Shown: piece after piece, positions 63,403 through 64,000 of the stretch
How the letters are laid out: every line of letters starts with the position of its first letter
Position numbering within the stretch: position 1 is the first letter of the stretch
NCBI GenBank assembly: GCA_016787645.1
Contig: JAEUUF010000013.1
Location: 434,001 to 498,000, forward strand
Origin: Cyclobacteriaceae bacterium
GTDB taxonomy: Bacteria; Bacteroidota; Bacteroidia; Cytophagales; Cyclobacteriaceae
Direction: 5' to 3'
DNA: 64,000 nucleotides
Notes under the pieces: model-generated
What the model was told of the DNA's origin: nothing
The model's database searches: none
What the model saw: the letters and a program-made list of their open reading frames with translations, nothing else
Translations under genes and position numbers: made by a program

Positions 63403-63433
63403 GTTGCCGGAATGTTGGCAACCGCTTACTTTA
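63403..63433 (+). promoter_or_regulatory. Possible promoter of the small lipoprotein gene
   Basis: GTTG (63403-63406) and TTACTTTA (63426-63433) are 19 bases apart and resemble the -33/-7 pair of the acpP promoter, each with mismatches. The box ends ten bases before ATG 63444, so the leader would be only a few bases. Confidence 0.35.
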
Positions 63434-63443
63434 GTAGCTGTAC

Positions 63444-63959
63444 ATGCACCCCTTTCGTTATCACGGGCTACTTGGCCTGATCACCCTCGCTATTGGCTGT
63501 ACGTCTTACTCAGCAGTCTCGGCCCAATCCATGGAGAGTGGGGATAGTCATAGTCCTGGTGGATCTATCCCCTCCCGGGATTCGCTGCTGGTGGGCAAGT
63601 GGAAGATTATTGAGTCTACTTCCCTCGAGGGCAAACGCAACCCGGAGTCATTTGAGATAGAGTATCGCCCGGATGGCAAAGCCAGTTTCAACAAGCAGGC
63701 CATTTACCGGAAGTTCAATCAGAGCATCATACGCAGCGGAGGAATTCCTTTTGCGAAAGCCGATCTTGACCGCCACTTTCCAAAAGTCACCTGGAAGACG
63801 GATCAGGATCGGATTATCCTGACCTTCAAATCTCGTTTGGGCACCAATGAATTAACCTACCACTACCAGATTAGTGGCGACACGTTGACCACGGTCAACG
63901 CCGTATTTGCCGGAACGAGAAGTAAACAAGTAGCTGTGCGAAGACAGGGGGGTCAGTAA
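63444..63959 (+). CDS. Small exported lipoprotein, lipocalin-like
   Basis: A 171-residue protein with a leader ending in LAIGCTSYS, a possible lipobox; a signal peptidase I site (VSAQS) slightly later is the alternative. The mature part has the lipocalin-type start LLVGKWKIIESTSLEGK and alternating strands IEYRPDGKASFN, ITLTF-like IILTFKSR and TYHYQISGDTLTTV. I cannot name the family with confidence; it looks like the lipocalin-like domain proteins of Bacteroidota. The 41 bases after it to the window end hold nothing recognisable. Confidence 0.7.
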   Translation: MHPFRYHGLLGLITLAIGCTSYSAVSAQSMESGDSHSPGGSIPSRDSLLVGKWKIIESTSLEGKRNPESFEIEYRPDGKASFNKQAIYRKFNQSIIRSGGIPFAKADLDRHFPKVTWKTDQDRIILTFKSRLGTNELTYHYQISGDTLTTVNAVFAGTRSKQVAVRRQGGQ

Positions 63960-64000
63960 TTCCAACAAGCGTTCATTTTTTCTCAAGGCTTTTCAGCTGC

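Noticed and set aside
1-64000. CRISPR arrays, tRNA or rRNA genes, prophage or insertion sequences
   Set aside because: None of the regular repeats, cloverleaf sequences, rRNA landmarks or transposase motifs could be found by eye on either strand.

Overview
The window looks like a chromosomal stretch of a Bacteroidota bacterium, most probably of the Cytophagales/Chitinophagales type. The reasons are a type IX secretion (T9SS) C-terminal sorting domain on a giant subtilisin, a PorV/PorQ-like barrel, an IPExxxVDY protein beside pyruvate kinase, a PadR regulator fused in tandem to a MacB/FtsX-like permease with a prefix domain, an Lgt with a large insertion, a tricorn-type S41 protease, and promoters that fit the Bacteroidota pattern TTTG-N19/20-TAnnTTTG instead of the E. 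coli -35/-10. No rRNA, tRNA, CRISPR array, prophage or insertion sequence is visible, and every gap between genes is shorter than 300 bases.

Layout. 1-4132: right end of a surface-polysaccharide cluster (cut glycosyltransferase, two methyltransferases, Wzx-like flippase). 4182-10718: PadR-controlled FtsX-like permease, a frameshifted aldo-keto reductase and a second FtsX-like permease. 10799-17941: a 2380-residue secreted subtilisin-like protein with three propeller-like blocks and many Ig-like anchor domains. 17980-22691 (minus): DUF4382 lipoprotein, glycosyltransferase, Tat-exported amidohydrolase and miaA. 22770-25377: small unknown protein, PhnP-like metallo-hydrolase, NFACT (RqcH-like) protein. 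25410-27304 (minus): pyk and an IPExxxVDY gene. 27333-31521: acpP-fabF-rnc-nadE operon with a promoter, an internal attenuator-like hairpin and a terminator. 31504-34191: lgt and a BamA/TamA-like barrel, followed by a convergent MORN-repeat gene. 34955-38313: tricorn-like protease with a strong terminator. 38425-41396: PorV-like barrel, helix-hairpin-helix/barrel protein and an unlisted 35-residue membrane peptide. 41503-43686: DUF2807, nitrilase, NTF2-like. 43762-44272: RRM RNA-binding protein with a structured leader. 44275-50301: a complete trans-4-hydroxyproline degradation set with a divergent AraC regulator. 50350-58334 (minus): metallophosphoesterase and a tetR-tolC-adaptor-RND efflux operon under a perfect 12-bp palindrome. 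58461-59450 (minus): ECF sigma factor and a small membrane protein. 59662-63959: purL and a small lipoprotein.

The best-supported functional inference is the five-gene hydroxyproline operon: epimerase, FAD-dependent D-hydroxyproline oxidation, DapA-type deaminase and ketoglutarate-semialdehyde dehydrogenase are all present with catalytic residues, plus a cupin of unknown role. The least explained unit is the PorV-like / HhH-barrel / 35-residue peptide cluster, which is the best candidate here for an uncharacterised envelope system. Starts given here often differ from the longest open frame because promoters, overlaps or family alignment favour an internal codon.
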